30,562 nucleotides of DNA, from contig CAZACQ010000013.1 in the NCBI GenBank assembly GCA_964483725.1, positions 1-30,562 on the forward strand, read 5' to 3'. The position numbers and the translations under genes were made by a program. Position 1 is the stretch's first letter. Every line of letters begins with the position of its first letter. Source of the stretch: CAZACQ01 sp964483725 (GTDB taxonomy: Bacteria > Patescibacteriota > Gracilibacteria > Absconditabacterales > Absconditicoccaceae). The notes beneath the pieces were generated by a model. The model was not told where the DNA came from, ran no database searches, and worked only from the letters and a program-made list of their open reading frames with translations. Below are positions 9,130-18,175 of this stretch, in pieces.

Positions 9130-9164
9130 GTTGAAAGTTGAAAGTTGAAAGTTGAAAGTTGAAA
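9130..9164 (+). repeat. five tandem copies of GTTGAAA
   Basis: Five perfect 7-bp units directly after the radical SAM gene, followed by degenerate copies (GATAAAA, GATGAAA). It is non-coding in every likely reading and could vary in copy number between strains. Confidence 0.9.
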
Positions 9165-9229
9165 GATAAAAGATGAAAGTGTCAAATCACTCATCTGACT
9201 TTATAAGTATAATAGGGAAAACAAAGAAA

Positions 9230-9281
9230 GCCGCCAGAATTCGACCGGGAACCCACGAAGTGGGGGGAGAATTCTTCGGGC
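9230..9281. other. GC-rich structured element, possible small RNA
   Basis: A GC-rich island in AT-rich intergenic DNA with a strong fold. AGAATTC (9236-9242) pairs with GAATTCT (9269-9275); inside it CCCAC (9252-9256) pairs with GTGGG (9260-9264) around a GAA loop; GCC (9230-9232) pairs with GGC (9279-9281). The flanks 9165-9229 and 9282-9435 hold no gene. A TATAAT lies at 9208-9213 but without a good -35. It is not one of the standard RNA families I can recognise by eye. It may be a non-coding RNA, a protein-binding site or a remnant of foreign DNA. Confidence 0.45.
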
Positions 9282-9435
9282 ATTATAAATCAATTAGTAT
9301 ACAAAACTAAAGACTGATTTGACTAGATTTTTTTATTACTTTTTTGTAGCAATGACAAAAAAGTAAAGTAATTCAAATTAAAGATAATTTGAAAAAACAA
9401 CAAAAATGATTATAATTGTTTTTGCTACTATAAAT

Positions 9436-9509
9436 AGGGAGGTGGTGTCAATTGGTTAACATATCGGTCTCCGACACCGATGCTCTGGGTTCGAGTCCTA
9501 GCCTCCCTG
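9436..9509 (+). tRNA. tRNA with anticodon CCG, Trp-like identity
   Basis: A complete cloverleaf. Acceptor AGGGAGG pairs with CCTCCCT (7 bp); D-stem GTGT/ACAT; anticodon stem TCGGT/ACCGA with loop CTCCGAC and anticodon CCG at 9471-9473; T-stem CTGGG/CCTAG with loop TTCGAGT. The discriminator is G73 and CCA is not encoded. The anticodon reads CGG, normally Arg. However, A1-U72, G2-C71, G3-C70 and G73 are the TrpRS identity set known in E. coli, and the GGTCTCC of the anticodon arm matches E. coli tRNA-Trp. The A20 needed by bacterial ArgRS is a U. I therefore infer a Trp tRNA that decodes CGG. Position 14 is C instead of A, which is odd. Confidence 0.85.
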
Positions 9510-9526
9510 AGTATTAAATTAACAAG

Positions 9527-9549
9527 CACTTAAACATAAGTGTTTTTTT
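9527..9549 (+). terminator. weak terminator after the tRNA
   Basis: CACTT pairs with AAGTG around a 6-base loop, followed by seven Ts. It is short, but well placed 18 bases after the tRNA. Confidence 0.55.
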
Positions 9550-9575
9550 ATTTTATAGAAAAACATTAAAAATTC

Positions 9576-9603
9576 TTGACTTTATTTTTTTTATTAGTAT
9601 AAA
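9576..9603 (+). promoter_or_regulatory. promoter of the chemoreceptor gene
   Basis: TTGACT, a 16-bp spacer and TATAAA, 39 bases before the ATG. This is the closest match to a canonical sigma70 promoter in the window. Confidence 0.65.
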
Positions 9604-9642
9604 AAAAATCCCTATTTTATCAAACACCTACGGAGGTGTAAT

Positions 9643-11229
9643 ATGCGACAAAATCATCCGGTAACTCAAAATAATATTGATCTTGCTGAAGATCAAGTGC
9701 TTGTGTCTATCACAGACAAAGAAAGTAGAATAAGATTTGCTAACCAAGCATTCATAGATATCAGTGGTTTCAGTGAAGAAGAACTACTGGGATCACCTCA
9801 AAATATTGTTAGGCATCCTGATATGCCTCCTGCAGTATTTGAAGCGATGTGGAAAGACATCAAGGAAGAAAAAGAATGGCTTGGAATAATCAAAAACCGT
9901 TGTAAAAACGGTGACCACTACTGGGTATCTGCATATGTATCTCCAATCTATGAAAATGGAGTACATGTTGGATATCAATCAGTAAGGGTGAAGCCTGATC
10001 CTGAACATGTTCGTAGAGCTGAAAAGCTGTACAAAAGAATATGGAAAGGTAAAAAGCATATTTATAACTGGTGGGACCCAAGAAGCTGGGGACTAAAAGG
10101 AAGATTGTTTGGAGGATTAAGTTTCATTGTACTACTAATGTGGATGGTATGGATAGCTTTTCTACATTTCGTAGAAATTCCTATATCATATACAATCCCA
10201 TTTGCTATAGCTGGCATTATTGCTAGCTACCCAATGGCAACTATATTTACATCAAAAGTTAGGAGGTTTGCAAAGGAAAGCAAAAAGGTAGCAAACAACA
10301 CTGTTTCTCAGCTTGTATACTGTGGAACTAGTGATGAAGCGGGCCAATTGAAATTCGAAGCAGTCATGAAAGATGCTAGAATCAAAACTGCAATGGGCAG
10401 GCTTCAAGAAGCTAGCATCCAAGTGCAAAATGTTTTGGAAGAGGTAAAGAATGTTGGTGAAGAAACAGGAAGCTCAATTCAGTCTCAACAAAAAGAGACT
10501 GAACAAGTAGCCACTGCAATGAATCAAATGGCTAGCACTGTACAAGAAGTCGCTAGAAACACCTCTGAAACTTCAAACAAAGCTCAAGAAGCTTTGAAAC
10601 AAGTAAATCAAGGGAGCAGTGCTGTTGATAATTCAATATCTGAAATACAGGAGATGGCTAATAAAATAGATACAACAAAGTCTGTAGTCTATGAACTTGG
10701 TGAAACATCTAAGGAGGTACATAGCATACTAGATACTATAAGCAACATTTCAAACCAAACAAACCTCTTGGCTTTGAATGCTGCCATTGAAGCAGCAAGA
10801 GCTGGAGAATCAGGCAGAGGCTTCGCTGTGGTAGCAGAGGAAGTAAGAAGCCTTGCTAAACAGAGCGAAGATAGCTCTGAAGAAATAAGAAAGATCATAG
10901 AAGATCTTGTTGAGAAGGTGAAAGAAGCTGAAGAACACATGGAAAAAAGTGCCAATTCAGCTTCTAGTGTTAAGGATAATTCCTCTCAGCTTGGCGAAGT
11001 TCTTGCTCATATAGCAAACTCTGTCAATGAAGTTGAGGAACTTGCTGCTCAGGTAGCATCTTCTGCTGAAGAGCAAGGTCAAGTCTCTGAGGAAATCAAC
11101 AGGAATGTTTTCAACATATCTGACCTTGGACAAGATAATGTGAATAGGATGGAAAATCTTGGTGAACAAAACAATAGGATTAGAAATCTTGCCAAGGAAC
11201 TTACAGATATGGTGAAGCAGTTTAATTAA
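9643..11229 (+). CDS. Aer-like PAS methyl-accepting chemotaxis protein
   Basis: A 528-aa chemoreceptor. Residues about 15-118 are a PAS domain of the Aer type (FSEEELLGSPQNIVRHPDMP, then KNRCKNGDHYWV). In Aer this domain binds FAD and senses redox state. Two membrane helices lie at about 156-177 and 181-203 with almost no periplasmic loop, as in Aer. The signalling domain occupies about 260-528 with the hairpin tip at 370-400 (ALNAAIEAARAGESGRGF). It should work through CheW/CheA, which are not in the window. About 26 glycines are all GGN, never TGA. Codon 2 is CGA at a position that is Arg in homologues (MRxNxPVT). GC content is clearly higher than in neighbours. It has a Shine-Dalgarno CGGAGGTG, a promoter and a terminator. 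These signs suggest acquisition from a standard-code bacterium or strong expression. Confidence 0.93.
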   Translation: MRQNHPVTQNNIDLAEDQVLVSITDKESRIRFANQAFIDISGFSEEELLGSPQNIVRHPDMPPAVFEAMWKDIKEEKEWLGIIKNRCKNGDHYWVSAYVSPIYENGVHVGYQSVRVKPDPEHVRRAEKLYKRIWKGKKHIYNWWDPRSWGLKGRLFGGLSFIVLLMWMVWIAFLHFVEIPISYTIPFAIAGIIASYPMATIFTSKVRRFAKESKKVANNTVSQLVYCGTSDEAGQLKFEAVMKDARIKTAMGRLQEASIQVQNVLEEVKNVGEETGSSIQSQQKETEQVATAMNQMASTVQEVARNTSETSNKAQEALKQVNQGSSAVDNSISEIQEMANKIDTTKSVVYELGETSKEVHSILDTISNISNQTNLLALNAAIEAARAGESGRGFAVVAEEVRSLAKQSEDSSEEIRKIIEDLVEKVKEAEEHMEKSANSASSVKDNSSQLGEVLAHIANSVNEVEELAAQVASSAEEQGQVSEEINRNVFNISDLGQDNVNRMENLGEQNNRIRNLAKELTDMVKQFN

Positions 11230-11255
11230 AAGCATTTTTTCGCTAAATTTACGAT

Positions 11256-11286
11256 ACCCACAGGCTTTTCCTGTGGGTTTTTTTAT
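11256..11286 (+). terminator. terminator of the chemoreceptor gene
   Basis: ACCCACAGG pairs with CCTGTGGGT around a CTTTT-type loop, followed by a run of Ts; a classic intrinsic terminator. Confidence 0.9.
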
Positions 11287-11353
11287 TAGAATAAATTTTT
11301 ATTAATTAGTAACTAAATGAAAAGACTAACAATTTAAAAATAAAAAAATTAAC

Positions 11354-11381
11354 TGGAATATTTAAAAAAATTATATATAAT
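11354..11381 (+). promoter_or_regulatory. putative promoter of 31-aa peptide gene
   Basis: A perfect TATAAT at 11376-11381 with a poor -35 (TGGAAT) 16 bp upstream. The spacing matches other promoters here. Confidence 0.4.
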
Positions 11382-11414
11382 AAGTATCCTGGAAAACTTA
11401 AGAAGGTGACATAT

Positions 11415-11510
11415 ATGAAGCTCTTTAAAAAAGAATTAACAAACATTTTAGCAGCTATACTATTCATTTTATTTTTCGCAATAAGCGAAACGATAATATA
11501 TGGAATATAG
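11415..11510 (+). CDS. 31-aa single-helix membrane peptide
   Basis: A small gene starting MKLFKKELTN with a hydrophobic core ILAAILFILFFAI and ending TIIYGI, TAG stop. A basic N-terminus before the helix predicts N-in orientation. It has its own TATAAT box, a GAAGGTG Shine-Dalgarno 7 bases before ATG and a strong terminator 20 bases after the stop, so it is a complete small transcription unit. Its one Gly is GGA. Four similar tiny genes occur in this window (21496, 23647, 23752 and 29005). Possible roles are a small membrane-complex subunit, a toxin-like peptide or an envelope factor; the sequence does not decide. Confidence 0.65.
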   Translation: MKLFKKELTNILAAILFILFFAISETIIYGI

Positions 11511-11529
11511 CATAAACTCAAACTATACA

Positions 11530-11556
11530 AGCGGTCGTCATCTACGACCGTTTTTC
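11530..11556 (+). terminator. terminator of the 31-aa peptide gene
   Basis: CGGTCGT (11532-11538) pairs with ACGACCG (11544-11550) around a CATCT loop, followed by five Ts. Confidence 0.9.
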
Positions 11557-11569
11557 TTAAATTAATTTT

Positions 11570-12679
11570 TTACTTCTTCTTGTATAAATAAGCTTCTTTA
11601 GCTCAGTTATAAATCAATCTTTTTTTGAAAATTGATTTATCAAAATCAAATCATTCATAAGCTGTATAAAAAGCTCATCAAAGTTTATTATTTTTTGATA
11701 AAATATACAATAATTTGTCATGAATTCTTTTAATATCTTTGGATTGCAACCTAATTCAGTATGGTGGATTACAAAGCAAAGTTCAGTCATAATCCTGAAT
11801 ATCCGTTTTCAAAAAATCTTTCTTTATAAAAGAAATATCATCAAAAACTCAAGCATTTTTGGCATTATCTTTAGCAATTTCTAGAATTTCTGAGTCTATA
11901 TCAGATGCTATGATTTTATAAGATTTTTTATGAAAGATTTTGTCTTTTGCTTTGGCTTTTTCTTCTTGCAAAATATTTTTATCATACCAGTCAAAATACT
12001 CAAATGCAAAATTTCTATACATTCCTGGAGCTATATTTTTTGCAAGCATTGCTGCCTCTATTGCCAAAGTCCCTCATCAACAAAATGGATCAAAAAAAGT
12101 TTCAGAAAACTTCCATCAAGCAAGTATCACTAATGCAGCAGCTACATTTTCTTTTAAGGAAGCCTCAGTATTTTTAGTTTTATATCATCTTTTGAAAAGT
12201 CCTTCTCAAGTTGTATTTATCAAAACCTGAGTAGATCAAGACTCCAAAACTACTAAAACTTCAATAGCATCTTGTGAGCTATCTTCATAAACATGTCATT
12301 CCTTACCATTCAAAAGTTTTTTAGCTATAGATTTTTTCACTATTTTTTGACAAGAAGGTGTACTAGTAAGTTTGGCTCATTTACTAACTACATTTACGAC
12401 AAATGGCTTATCACCTGATATGTAATATTTCCAATCAATAGATTGTATATTATCAAAAAGTTGGGTAAAATCATTACTTTCTTCAAATTGAGCAACTTGA
12501 AGATATAATTTACTTCAAACTCTTGACCATAAATTTAGCTTTGCTATTGCTTTCAAATCTCATTGAAAAGAAACAAAGCCTTTATTTGTATTAGTCTTTT
12601 TGTATCCCAGAAATTTTACTTCTTTGGCAAGCAAGGACTCAACATTTCTTGGACATGTAATTATATAATTATATTTCAT
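11570..12679 (-). CDS. THUMP-domain rRNA methyltransferase (RlmL/YcbY N-part type)
   Basis: A 369-aa SAM-dependent RNA methyltransferase of the RlmL family, predicted to make m2G in 23S rRNA. The N-terminal ferredoxin-like plus THUMP region (residues 1-about 160; start MKYNYIITCPRNVESLLAKE) is followed by the Rossmann methyltransferase domain. Motifs there are DPFCGGGTLAIEAAMLAKNIAPG (SAM loop), IIASDIDSEILEIAKDNAKNAG (acidic ribose-binding Asp) and LLCNPPYGIRL, the catalytic NPPYG of N2-guanine enzymes. The second methyltransferase domain found in E. coli RlmKL is absent, as is usual outside gammaproteobacteria. Its ATG overlaps the metallophosphoesterase stop, implying coupling; it is the last gene of the guaB operon. 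Confidence 0.9.
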
Positions 12680-13604
12680 TGTTTATTTGTAATTCTCTAG
12701 CTCAAATAAATATTTCTCAATCTTTAGTTATCTGTAATACAGACTTTTGATTTTCAGCTATTCAAGGGTATTTCCCATAACTGTAATCAATATCTATAAT
12801 TTTCACTTTTCATTTTTTATCAACCACTCATCAAAATCAATTGTGTCAGTTTACTATAAAATTAATTCACTTTTCTTTTAATTTATCAAAATATCATCAT
12901 CTTTGATAGTATGGAAACCTATCCCTTCTATTACCAAGTAAAAATGCTTTGGACATTTCAAAAAAATCTATCATATCCTTATCACTATGAGAACGGTCTC
13001 ATTTTATTAAGGATTTTAGTCATTCTTGGAAGCTGTTATTTATATAATCTAGATCGTATTTTAGTATATAATCAAAAATCTCTGGTGTTGGATTTGTATG
13101 TATAAATAAAATATCTTCATACTGATATACTAAATTGAATTCATATATTATATCAAATAAATCACTTCAATACTGAGATGACTTCATATTATTTAAAATA
13201 TTTTTCCTATCTTGTCTTAATTTATAATAGTCAGTCTCATATTTGTATTTTTCATCAGCAAAATCTCTAAGCTCCAAAAGTCCTACAAAAGAAGTTTTAT
13301 GTATTGTAAAATCAATATCTGTACATAAGTAAAATAAAAATCTATAATCATGATTTCAACAAACCCATAAAACATCACCTCAGGATTCTTGAGCTTGTTT
13401 TTTAAGTTTTTTTATTTGGAACATTATATCCATTCAAGTATTGTGTCTATCAGCAAGTATATCTCAAACAAAAACACAAATACTATTTTTTGCTATCCAA
13501 TTTCACTCTTCATCAATAATGTTTGCAAATTTCAGATTTCAATAATATGCATCTATATTTCAATGTAAATCTCATATAGCTATTATATCATTTTTATACT
13601 TCAT
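12669..13604 (-). CDS. calcineurin-like metallophosphoesterase
   Basis: A 311-aa phosphoesterase with the full metal-binding set: IGDLHGN at residues 10-16, VGDILADR, CGNHDYR, FIHTNP and VNGHNG. The wording GDLHGN and GDILDR resembles the PPP family (Ser/Thr phosphatases, diadenosine-tetraphosphatase, Shewanella-like phosphatases), so the substrate may be a phosphoprotein or a dinucleotide. The gene starts 12 bases after guaB and ends inside the start of the THUMP methyltransferase. Gly is mainly TGA (about 20 codons). No Shine-Dalgarno is visible. The exact substrate is unresolved. Confidence 0.85.
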
Positions 13605-13616
13605 AATTTCAAAAAA

Positions 13617-15092
13617 TTAATTCTTAAATTTCCAAGGGCTTCATTCAAGATTTCAACTAATAGTTTGTTTTCCTAATCTTGTTTTTTTATAAAAATCATC
13701 TATACTATTAGCATTTGCATAAGAAAAAGAACTTGCCAAGCTACCATGAAATTCTCTCATTATATTAAAAAATGATCAATCTCCTTTGTAGGGTATTATG
13801 TCATCGGCTCATTCATCAAAAATAGGTCAATATTTGTCATTTTCTATTCAAGTTAGAGCATTAGCTTTCAAAGACTCTTTAAAGCTTGCCATTCATCTAT
13901 AATCTTTATAAAGCTTGCCATCAATATTCCTTATTTGTCATACAGCCTTATCAGTTCAAGCAAAAATTGATCACATCATAGCAAAACTTGCTCATACAGA
14001 TATTGCCTTTGCTAAATTTCAGGCCTGTTTTATTCATCAGTCAGCTATTATTTTAATATCAAAATATCAATTAGCATCCAAAGCTTGTCTTATATCCCAT
14101 ATTGCAGATAATTGAGGCTTACCAAATCAAGTTTGAACTCTAGTTTTGCAAGCTCATCAAGGTCAAATTCATACCTTTAGAATATCTGCTCATGCTTTTG
14201 CAAATTCTATTGCTGCATCAGGATTATCAATATTTCAAGCAGCTAATAAAACATCAGGAAAAGCATTTCTTAATTCTTTTAATGTTTCTAAAAATCTAGC
14301 ATTGTATCAGTGAGCAGTATCCAAAACCAACATATCAATACCAGCTTCTAATAACTTTGATGCTCTTTTGATAGGTTCTCTATTTACTCATACAGCTGCT
14401 GCAACTACCAAATTTGAATTTGAATCTCTAGATGCATTTGGGAAAGTTTTATAAAAGTCCAGTCATTTCCTAGTAAACAATCATATAAGCTCTTGTTTAT
14501 CATTAATAATAGGAAGCTGTTCCACTTTGGATTTTTTTAAATTATATTCTCATTGTGATATATCTATATTTAAGTTATTAGATTTGATATGATGTAAATT
14601 CTCAAAATTTGTCATCAAATCTTTTGCAAGCTCATAATCTCAATCAGCACTTGCTATATCTCTTTTACTGATAATTCATTTTAGTATATTATTTTCTGTA
14701 ATAAGTACTGCTCCTATAGCATGTTCATTAAAAATTTCTTTAATTTCTTTTACAGTAGTATTTTCTGAAATTACAATAGGATTTGATATAATAGGACTAG
14801 CATATTTTTTTACTTTTTGAACCTCATCTACTTGCTCTTGAATTTCACAATTTTGATGCAAAACTCACATTCATCACATAAGAGCAAGATATTTTGCAAA
14901 ATTTCAATCCATTACAGTAGACATATTTGCTCAAAGGATTGGAAGATTAAGTTTAAGATTTTTTATCTGTATAGAAAGATCTATATTTCTTCTAGTTTTC
15001 AAAAAAGATTTTTGATTAATTAGCAGAAAAACATCATCAAAAGTAAGTTTCAGTCAGTCATCTGGAAAATCAAACTTATCTTCTCGTTTCAT
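13617..15092 (-). CDS. guaB: IMP dehydrogenase
   Basis: A 491-aa enzyme that oxidises IMP to XMP with NAD, the committed step to GTP. The TIM-barrel start is LTFDDVFLL, then ILGANMSTVMDGNFA. Two CBS domains span about residues 90-215 (NPIVISENTTVKEI; VEQLPIINDKQELIGLFT). The catalytic loop GIGPGGACKTR carries the active-site Cys (family GIGPGSICTTR). IADGGIK and FAMMGSIFAGTDK bind phosphate, and YRGMAS belongs to the flap region. Codon 3 is CGA: MK-CGA-EDKF aligns with MWESKF of B. subtilis IMPDH (from memory), so CGA here could be Trp. It is the first gene of a three-gene operon with a divergent promoter upstream. Confidence 0.96.
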
Positions 15093-15127
15093 TTTTATCT
15101 TAATTTTAACTAAATCAAAGCTTTTTA

Positions 15128-15172
15128 TTTATAAAAAATAGTCTTGAAAAGTCAATTAAAAAAAAATATAAT
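15128..15172. promoter_or_regulatory. overlapping divergent promoters for guaB and 15203
   Basis: Minus strand: TTGACT (15150-15155), 16 bp, TATAAA (15128-15133), serving guaB. Plus strand: TTGAAA (15144-15149), 17 bp, TATAAT (15167-15172), serving the two-helix protein. The -35 boxes abut back to back, so the polymerases should compete. Confidence 0.6.
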
Positions 15173-15202
15173 ACAAGTTATTTATCCGCTTAACCAGAAA
15201 AA

Positions 15203-15493
15203 ATGCTAACAATAATCAACTTGTTAATAATAATATCAGTAATAGTATTAGTAGTATATGTACTGATAAAAAAGAAAATTATTAAGGTGAATAAGAATAT
15301 TAATAAAGAAATAAGCAAATATGAAAAACTAATTAAAGATAAAACATGACAAGATCCATTTATGTTCATTATATGAGCTAATATAGCTTTTATAGTACTG
15401 CTATATATTATAGCAACTTTCTTTCTTAGACCAAGCTGAGTAAGTGAAGATGAAGTTATGCAAGAATTTGAAGAAATACAAGAACAAAATTAA
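15203..15493 (+). CDS. two-helix membrane protein of unknown function
   Basis: A 96-aa protein with a first membrane helix at about residues 3-21, a lysine-rich cytoplasmic segment (22-48) and a second helix at about 54-74. An acidic tail ends EEIQEQN. TGA encodes Gly at three codons (T-TGA-Q, I-TGA-A, S-TGA-V). There is no Shine-Dalgarno, but a good promoter, and it ends in a strong terminator shared with truD. I do not recognise the family. Its position divergent to guaB gives no functional clue. Confidence 0.75.
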
Positions 15494-15520
15494 AAAGAGA
15501 CTAATGTCTCTTTTTTTTAA
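15494..15520. terminator. bidirectional terminator between 15203 gene and truD
   Basis: AAAGAGAC pairs with GTCTCTTT around a TAAT loop, with A-run and T-run on the two sides. The truD stop (TAG on the minus strand at 15501-15503) lies in this hairpin. Confidence 0.85.
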
Positions 15521-16481
15521 GATAAGAAATTAATAAGTTTTCTAAATGACTATACAAAGAGGATGCATAAACTCAAGTAGGTAGAAAAAACTTTAATCTT
15601 AAATTTCAATAATTATCAAAAGAATATGAAAAATTTTCTGGTATAATGTATAGTTTTCTTCTAAATCAATACAAATTAAATTTTTTAAAAAGATTTAAAT
15701 CACTAGATTTCAATCAATTATCATTCAAAATTTTTGACTCAAGTTCTAATGCTTTTCATGATGCAAATTTTAAGTCATAAGCATATACAGGTCAAGTAGC
15801 AATTCAATCCAAGATCAAGTCTCATTGAATAGATTTGTTCCATATTCTTCTGTGTTCCCTAAGCTTTAAATAGGAATTAAATAAATAACTTGAGAAAGCC
15901 TGAACTTTAAATTTTTCTTCTCTTTTTGACATTTTTTTCTTATTTTTTCATAATAATATATCTTTTCAAACTTGTCATCTATAATTATCTTTTCAAAATC
16001 TTTGTTTTCAATAATAATTAGGAAATCAATTCACTTTTATATTATCCAATGCCTTTGTAATTAATTCATCATTTGAAGAAAATTTATTTAAATTCTGAGT
16101 TTTTTCTAGTAAAATTTTAAAATTATTTCATAAATTATCTTTTATGCTCAATGCTTTATCATCAAATCAAAAGTACAATATTTTTCAAATTGATGACAAT
16201 TCTTTTTTTAAAAATATTATTGGATTTTTTTCTCTAAAAGAATCAAGAGGTAGACTAAACCACTGTATAGTTATTCATTCTTTATCTTTCAATCAAGCTA
16301 ATCATATATTATTTTTATTAATTCAAAATTTACTTGAGATAAAATCAACAACTTCAAATGTTGTTTTTCAAGATTTTTGGAATAATATATAAATATAATC
16401 TCAAGATCACTTTAAATCCCTTTTTAAAACTTCCTGGACAAAAAAATCTTTTTTCAAAGACTTAAATCTAAAAAATTGCAT
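15501..16481 (-). CDS. truD: tRNA pseudouridine synthase D
   Basis: A 326-aa TruD-family enzyme that isomerises U13 of tRNA. The start MQFFRFKSLKKDFFVQEVL matches the family (xEDFxVxEIL). GKTTFEVVDFISSKFG then NIGLAGLKDKEGITIQ follows, with the catalytic Asp in GLKDK at about residue 67. The FPNYYGKQRFG motif and the final RLKFFLPTGVYASSLYSHLE are diagnostic (family NYFGxQRFG, PTGsYATxLL). Gly is mostly TGA. It is divergent from the rhodanese lipoprotein gene and convergent with the two-helix protein gene. No Shine-Dalgarno. Confidence 0.92.
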
Positions 16482-16491
16482 TAAATTTTAG

Positions 16492-16519
16492 TTGATTATA
16501 AATTAAACTTTTTTATAAT
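16492..16519 (+). promoter_or_regulatory. promoter for rhodanese lipoprotein and hflX
   Basis: TTGATT, a 16-bp spacer and a perfect TATAAT, about 53 bases before the ATG. The leader shows no obvious structure. Confidence 0.6.
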
Positions 16520-16571
16520 GAATATTGCAAAATAAGCAAGAATTTTATAAAATAAGTTTATTTAAAACAAT

Positions 16572-17054
16572 ATGAAAACAATAATAAGCATTATTCTAAC
16601 AAGCTTTTTGTTAATATTAAGTGCATGTTCAGATAATGATGAAAATATTGAAAACAATGAAAATACAAATGAATGAGATTTATCACAATATCAAAGTACT
16701 ATGGAACAAACATTAGAATGAATTAATACAGAAGAATTTGATGAGTTAGCATCTAACTGAGAATACAAAGTAATAGATATAAGAAGCCCATATGAACTTG
16801 AATCAACTTGAGTAATATGAGATAACACAAAAAATATTGAATATTACTCAGATAATTTTATAGATGAACTAAGTAAATTAGATAGACATGATAAATATTT
16901 AATATACTGTAATAGTTGAAACAGAACTTCAGATACACTTAGAATGATGGAAGAATTAGGTTTCAGTCATGCAAAACACCTAGAATGATGAATACAAGCA
17001 TGGATGATGGCACAAAAGCCTACAATAAACTGCAATGACACACAAGTTTGCTAA
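16572..17054 (+). CDS. rhodanese-domain lipoprotein
   Basis: A 160-aa exported protein. The signal peptide ends in the lipobox LILSAC with Cys19. An acidic, Asn-rich linker (20-48) leads to a rhodanese domain: VIDIRSPYELESTGVIG (family DVRxxxExxxGHIpGA) and the active-site loop IYCNSGNRTS with catalytic Cys113. C-terminally LEGGIQAWMMAQKP is the typical GGxxxW ending. Such proteins transfer sulfane sulfur or bind persulfide; an extracytoplasmic sulfur or redox-stress role is likely. Six or more Gly are TGA. Two further Cys at the extreme C-terminus (NCNDTQVC) could form a disulfide. hflX follows 28 bases later. Confidence 0.9.
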
Positions 17055-17082
17055 CTAAGTTATTTTAAAAATTATATTCAAT

Positions 17083-18174
17083 ATGCATAAAGTTTTTTTA
17101 ATAGATATAGTACCAGTTGATTTGGATCCATATGAAATTAATTATAGATTTTTGGAATTAGAAAATTTGGTAAAAACATACTGATGAGCTATAATTCTAA
17201 AAAAATATCAAAGAAGAGCTAAACCAGACTATAAAACTTTCATATGAAAATGAAAATTAGAAGAAATTAAACATCAAATGGAAATGGAATGAGCAGACCT
17301 TCTTATAGTTGGAGATAATTTAAAATGATCACAAATATATAATATAGAAGAGACACTAAGACCTATATGAGCAAAAGTTTGGGATAGAATTGATCTAATT
17401 CTTAAAATTTTTGAAAAAAATGCAAAAAGCACTGAAAGTAGATTACAAACTGAACTTGCTGCCATAAAACATATGTGACCAAGAATTTTTGGTATGTGAA
17501 TGGATCTATCAAGACAATGATGATGAATTTGAACGAGGTGAAAATGAGAAACTAATGTACAAATAATGAAAAAACACATAAAGGACAGTGAAAAAAAAAT
17601 CGAAAAAAAATTAAAACAATATAGCAAAACTAGACAAATACACAGAGAGTCTAGGATAAAAAAATGATTAAGTACTGCATCTATTGTTTGATATACAAAT
17701 GCTGGTAAATCAACTCTATTGAACTCAATCACAAAAAAATGAAGTTTGGCAGAGAACAAACTATTTGCTACATTATGAACTAGTGTAGGTAGTTTTTATA
17801 TCAGGAAATGAGATAAATGAACTGAAGTTTTATTAAATGATACAATTGGATTTATATCAAATTTACCTCCACAATTAATAAAATCTTTTGCTAGTACTCT
17901 TGAGGATAGCATAGAAAGCCAATTACTTATACATCTAATAGATAGTACAGATAAAAAAGTATGAGAAAAAATAAAAATTGTAGATAAAATATTAAATGAA
18001 ATATGAGCAGACCAAAAAAGATTATATGTATTCAATAAAATTGATGAACTAAATGAAGAAGAATTAGATAAAATCAAATCAGAATTCGAATATTTAAACC
18101 CCTTATTTATATCAGCATATAAAAAAATATGACTAGATGAACTAAAGGATAAAATTGCTGATATATTAATTTAA
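17083..18174 (+). CDS. hflX: GTPase HflX
   Basis: A 363-aa translational GTPase that binds the 50S subunit and splits stalled ribosomes. The N-terminal HflX domain (about 1-150) has the family marks IGKGKLEEI and KVWDRIDLILKIFEKNAKS. A glycine-rich linker GRGGGIGTRGKGETN-type segment (here SRQGGGIGTRGKGETN) precedes a coiled coil. The G domain starts at about residue 195: VGYTNAGKSTLLN (G1), ATLGTSV (G2 region), NDTIGFISNLP (G3, DTxGF), NKIDEL (G4) and SAYKK (G5). Gly codons mix TGA and GGN. It is downstream of the rhodanese gene and convergent with the HD gene. Confidence 0.95.
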
Positions 18175-18175
18175 A

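Noticed and set aside
9130..9164. Heptamer repeat as a CRISPR array
   Set aside because: Units are only 7 bp with no spacers; it is a simple tandem repeat and no cas genes are nearby.
9436..9509. Ordinary tRNA-Arg(CCG)
   Set aside because: Lacks A20 and has the A1-U72/G73 Trp set; kept only as the alternative to be tested.
17274..17759. 161-codon open frame on the minus strand
   Set aside because: It lies entirely antisense to hflX, whose conserved motifs are on the plus strand; long antisense frames arise from AT-rich codon bias.
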